64,000 nt of DNA from Variovorax sp. PBS-H4 (GTDB lineage: Bacteria; Pseudomonadota; Gammaproteobacteria; Burkholderiales; Burkholderiaceae_C). Both the position numbers and the translations under genes were made by a program. A model generated the notes under the pieces. That model was not told the DNA's origin. It saw nothing but the letters and a program-made list of their open reading frames with translations, and searched no databases. The DNA lies in assembly GCF_901827205.1 (NCBI RefSeq), contig NZ_LR594675.1:1054001-1118000 (forward strand), written 5' to 3'. The first letter of the stretch is position 1. Each line of letters opens with the position of its first letter. Of the stretch, positions 61,875 to 64,000 are shown piece after piece.

Positions 61875-63661
61875 AGCGCGGTCAACACTTCATCGGCGTA
61901 GCGCTAGCCGCTGCGGCCGTCATCGGTGCCACGTCTCTGTTTGGCAACGACTACTACCTGCGCATCATCTTCATGATGTGCGTCTACTACCTCTGCGCTG
62001 CCGGCATGAACGTCCTGGTCGGCTTCGCAGGCCAGAAGTCCCTGGGTCAAGCCGGCCTGTTCGCGGCAGGTGCGTACGCGGTGGCACTCCTGACGACCAA
62101 GACTGACATGAGCCCTTGGCTTGCCCTGCTGGCAGCTGCCGTGATCTCCGGCATCTGCGGCGTCCTGATTGCACTGCCTTCTTTGCGCGTCAAAGGTCCG
62201 TACCTGGCCATGGTGACGCTCGCGTTCGGCATCGTGGTCGAGAAGCTCGTGGGCGAATGGACCGAAGTGTTCGGCGGTGCGCAAGGCATCTATGGCATTC
62301 GGCCCATCACCTGGAATGGTCAGCCCCTGAGCTCGCTGCAGTGGGTGTGGTTTGGCGTGGTGCTCTGCGCGCTGACCCATCTGTTGCTGCGCAACCTCCT
62401 TCATGGTCGATTCGGGCGCGCGCTGCTTTCGTTGCAGGCGGACGAAATCGCTTCCTCCTCGGTGGGAGTGCGTGTCTACCGCGCCAAGGTCATTGCCTTC
62501 GTGGTGGCCGCCGTGACATGTGGAATCGCGGGCGCGCTCGTCGCACAGCAGAACCAATACATCAACTCGGACTTCATCACCTTCCATCTGTCCATCTTCA
62601 TCCTGCTGCTGGTCCTCTTCGGTGGTTCGGGCTCGATGTACGGGCCGCTGGTTGGCACGGTCATCCTGACCACCATTGACGCGGCCCTGGCGCGCTGGCC
62701 TTCGGCGCAGCACTTCCTGTACGGCTTCCTGCTTCTGTTTGCGCTGTATGTGATGCCCGGCGGCGTGACCGGTGTGCTGAACTCGCTCTTCAAGCGCAAG
62801 GACAAGGTCGAACCAGTGAAGGCGACGACGCAACCCAAGACCACGCGCATCGGCCCTGACGCCAGCGGTGACCTGCTGGAGGTCGAAGGCGTCACCAAGA
62901 CCTACGGGGGCGTCAAGCCGGCCCAGAACGTGTCATTCCGTCTGAAGCGTGGTCACATCCATGCACTGATTGGACCGAACGGCGCTGGCAAGAGCACGAT
63001 GATCAACATGCTGACCGGCGTGGTGAAGCCGACTTCTGGCTCCATCAAGTTCCTGGGCGAGGAGATATCCGCCACGCCGGCCCACGAGATTTGCCGGATG
63101 GGAATGGGCCGCACGTTCCAGAACCTGCGACTCTTCTCGGATCTCTCCGTCATGGACAACGTCATGCTCGGGCGCCATACGCGCATGAGCAACGGCTTCT
63201 TCGCATCGCTGACCGCGCTGCCGGACGCGACGAAGCAGGAAGGCATCACTCGCCACCGCGCGCTGCAACTGCTTGAACTCGTGGACCTGGCGCACCTGGC
63301 TCATCAGCCGGCCGGCAGCCTTCCTTATGGACTGCAGCGGCGCGCCGAGTTGGCACGCGCACTGGCCACGGAACCGCAACTCCTGCTCCTTGACGAACCA
63401 GCCGCGGGCCTCAATCCGCAAGAGACTGCCGAGCTCGGTCAGCTCCTGCTGCGAATCGGCAAGTGTGGGGTGAGCATCCTGATGGTCGAGCACCACATGG
63501 ACCTGGTTATGTCCGTCTCCGACCACGTCATCGTGCTGGACTACGGCATCAAGATTGCGGAGGGCAAGCCCGCTGACGTGCAAGGCAACCCGCGCGTTGT
63601 CGAGGCCTACCTAGGCGTTGACGAAGAGACCGAGCCCGCCGAGGCCCTGGTCGCAGCTTGA
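61871..63661 (+). CDS. Fused ABC permease-ATPase (LivM-LivG)
   Basis: 596 aa. Residues 1-310 are a LivM-type permease (VGFAGQKSLGQAGLFAAGAY, LALPSLRVKG-like stretch, GLPVG-type loops); residues about 335-580 are a LivG-type ATPase with Walker A GPNGAGKS, signature LPYGLQRR (usually LSYGxQR), Walker B LLLLDEP and the H-loop VEHHMDLV. A charged linker (KRKDKVEPVKATTQ) joins them. Such fusions are known in Burkholderiales. Forms the second permease and first ATPase of the importer. Confidence 0.95.
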   Translation: MKRGQHFIGVALAAAAVIGATSLFGNDYYLRIIFMMCVYYLCAAGMNVLVGFAGQKSLGQAGLFAAGAYAVALLTTKTDMSPWLALLAAAVISGICGVLIALPSLRVKGPYLAMVTLAFGIVVEKLVGEWTEVFGGAQGIYGIRPITWNGQPLSSLQWVWFGVVLCALTHLLLRNLLHGRFGRALLSLQADEIASSSVGVRVYRAKVIAFVVAAVTCGIAGALVAQQNQYINSDFITFHLSIFILLLVLFGGSGSMYGPLVGTVILTTIDAALARWPSAQHFLYGFLLLFALYVMPGGVTGVLNSLFKRKDKVEPVKATTQPKTTRIGPDASGDLLEVEGVTKTYGGVKPAQNVSFRLKRGHIHALIGPNGAGKSTMINMLTGVVKPTSGSIKFLGEEISATPAHEICRMGMGRTFQNLRLFSDLSVMDNVMLGRHTRMSNGFFASLTALPDATKQEGITRHRALQLLELVDLAHLAHQPAGSLPYGLQRRAELARALATEPQLLLLDEPAAGLNPQETAELGQLLLRIGKCGVSILMVEHHMDLVMSVSDHVIVLDYGIKIAEGKPADVQGNPRVVEAYLGVDEETEPAEALVAA

Positions 63662-63671
63662 GGACTAGACC

Positions 63672-64000
63672 ATGTTGAAACTCGATTCAGTCAAGGTGTC
63701 CTACGGTGCCATTGAGGCCGTGAAGGGCGTCAGCCTCGAAGTGCGCAAGGGCGAAGTGGTCACCATCATCGGTGCCAACGGCGCCGGGAAGAGCACCCTG
63801 CTTAAGAGCATCGTCGGGCTGGAGCCTGTCAAGGCCGGCAAGATTCATATCAACGGCAAGGACTGCACCTACGTCCCGTCCCACAAGCGTGTCGGGCTGG
63901 GGGTCGCCATGTCCCCGGAAGGTCGCGGCGTATTCGCGGACCAGACGGTGCGCGAGAACCTCATGCTGGGTGCTTACTCGCGCAGAAGCGACCCTCGCGC
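63672..64000 (+). CDS. ABC transporter ATPase, LivF type, 5' part
   Basis: Starts at ATG 63672, 10 bp after the fused gene, and is open to the end of the window (109 residues seen). Walker A GANGAGKSTLLKS near residue 38, Q-loop region VAMSPEGRGVFADQTVRENLMLGAY typical of LivF. Second ATPase of the importer. The rest lies outside. Confidence 0.95.
   Translation, partial: MLKLDSVKVSYGAIEAVKGVSLEVRKGEVVTIIGANGAGKSTLLKSIVGLEPVKAGKIHINGKDCTYVPSHKRVGLGVAMSPEGRGVFADQTVRENLMLGAYSRRSDPR

Overview
The window is high-GC DNA (roughly two thirds G+C by eye) with gene content and order typical of Betaproteobacteria, family Comamonadaceae. A Variovorax-like organism is the best guess. The clues are the glmU / Lrp-type regulator / glmS order, the otsB-GH15-otsA operon, DUF2917 and DUF6279 proteins, and many LysR, MocR, Crp/Fnr and IclR regulators. 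No rRNA, tRNA, CRISPR array or intact insertion sequence was seen.

Layout. 1-3.7 kb: end of an RND efflux operon (adaptor plus permease). 3.75-6.3 kb: a two-gene block, richer in A+T than its surroundings, encoding a large helical protein and a small acidic protein directly upstream; it looks like a type III effector with its chaperone. 6.4-21.3 kb: a tightly coupled minus-strand biosynthetic operon. It holds a 2454-aa A-PCP-KS-AT-ACP-aminotransferase hybrid megasynthase, a 1668-aa C-A-PCP-C-PCP NRPS, a phosphopantetheinyl transferase that would activate the carriers, and two alpha/beta-hydrolase-fold proteins with abnormal nucleophile elbows. There is no thioesterase domain. The predicted product is a small peptide/polyketide carrying a beta-amino acid unit; no known product was recognised.

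21.6-32 kb: housekeeping and accessory genes (histidine phosphatase, a frameshifted small lipoprotein, ttcA, folB with a FolM-like reductase, a MidA-like methyltransferase, a TauD-type dioxygenase, an unknown 455-aa protein, hisN, an AraC regulator, a ROK sugar kinase). A 174-bp palindromic element lies between the ROK kinase and a convergent SDR gene and supplies both stop codons. 32-42 kb: SDR/LysR pair, MocR regulator, trehalose operon (otsB, GH15, otsA), cca and a GST. 42-55.6 kb: MgtC, lytic transglycosylase, 5-formyl-THF cyclo-ligase, LysR/DUF2917, a BLUF photoreceptor beside a Crp/Fnr regulator, a flippase and a glycosyltransferase-like gene, a lipoprotein, glmU, an Lrp regulator and glmS.

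55.6-64 kb: a module of lower G+C that begins with the wreck of an aromatic-ring hydroxylase gene. It continues with an IclR regulator, a repeat-rich operator region, a 3-ketosteroid-dehydrogenase-like flavoprotein, an SDR and a branched-chain-type ABC importer (binding protein, LivH, fused LivM-LivG, LivF running off the end). This looks like an acquired uptake-and-catabolism operon for a cyclic or steroid-like carbonyl compound, controlled by the IclR protein. The substrate cannot be read from the sequence.
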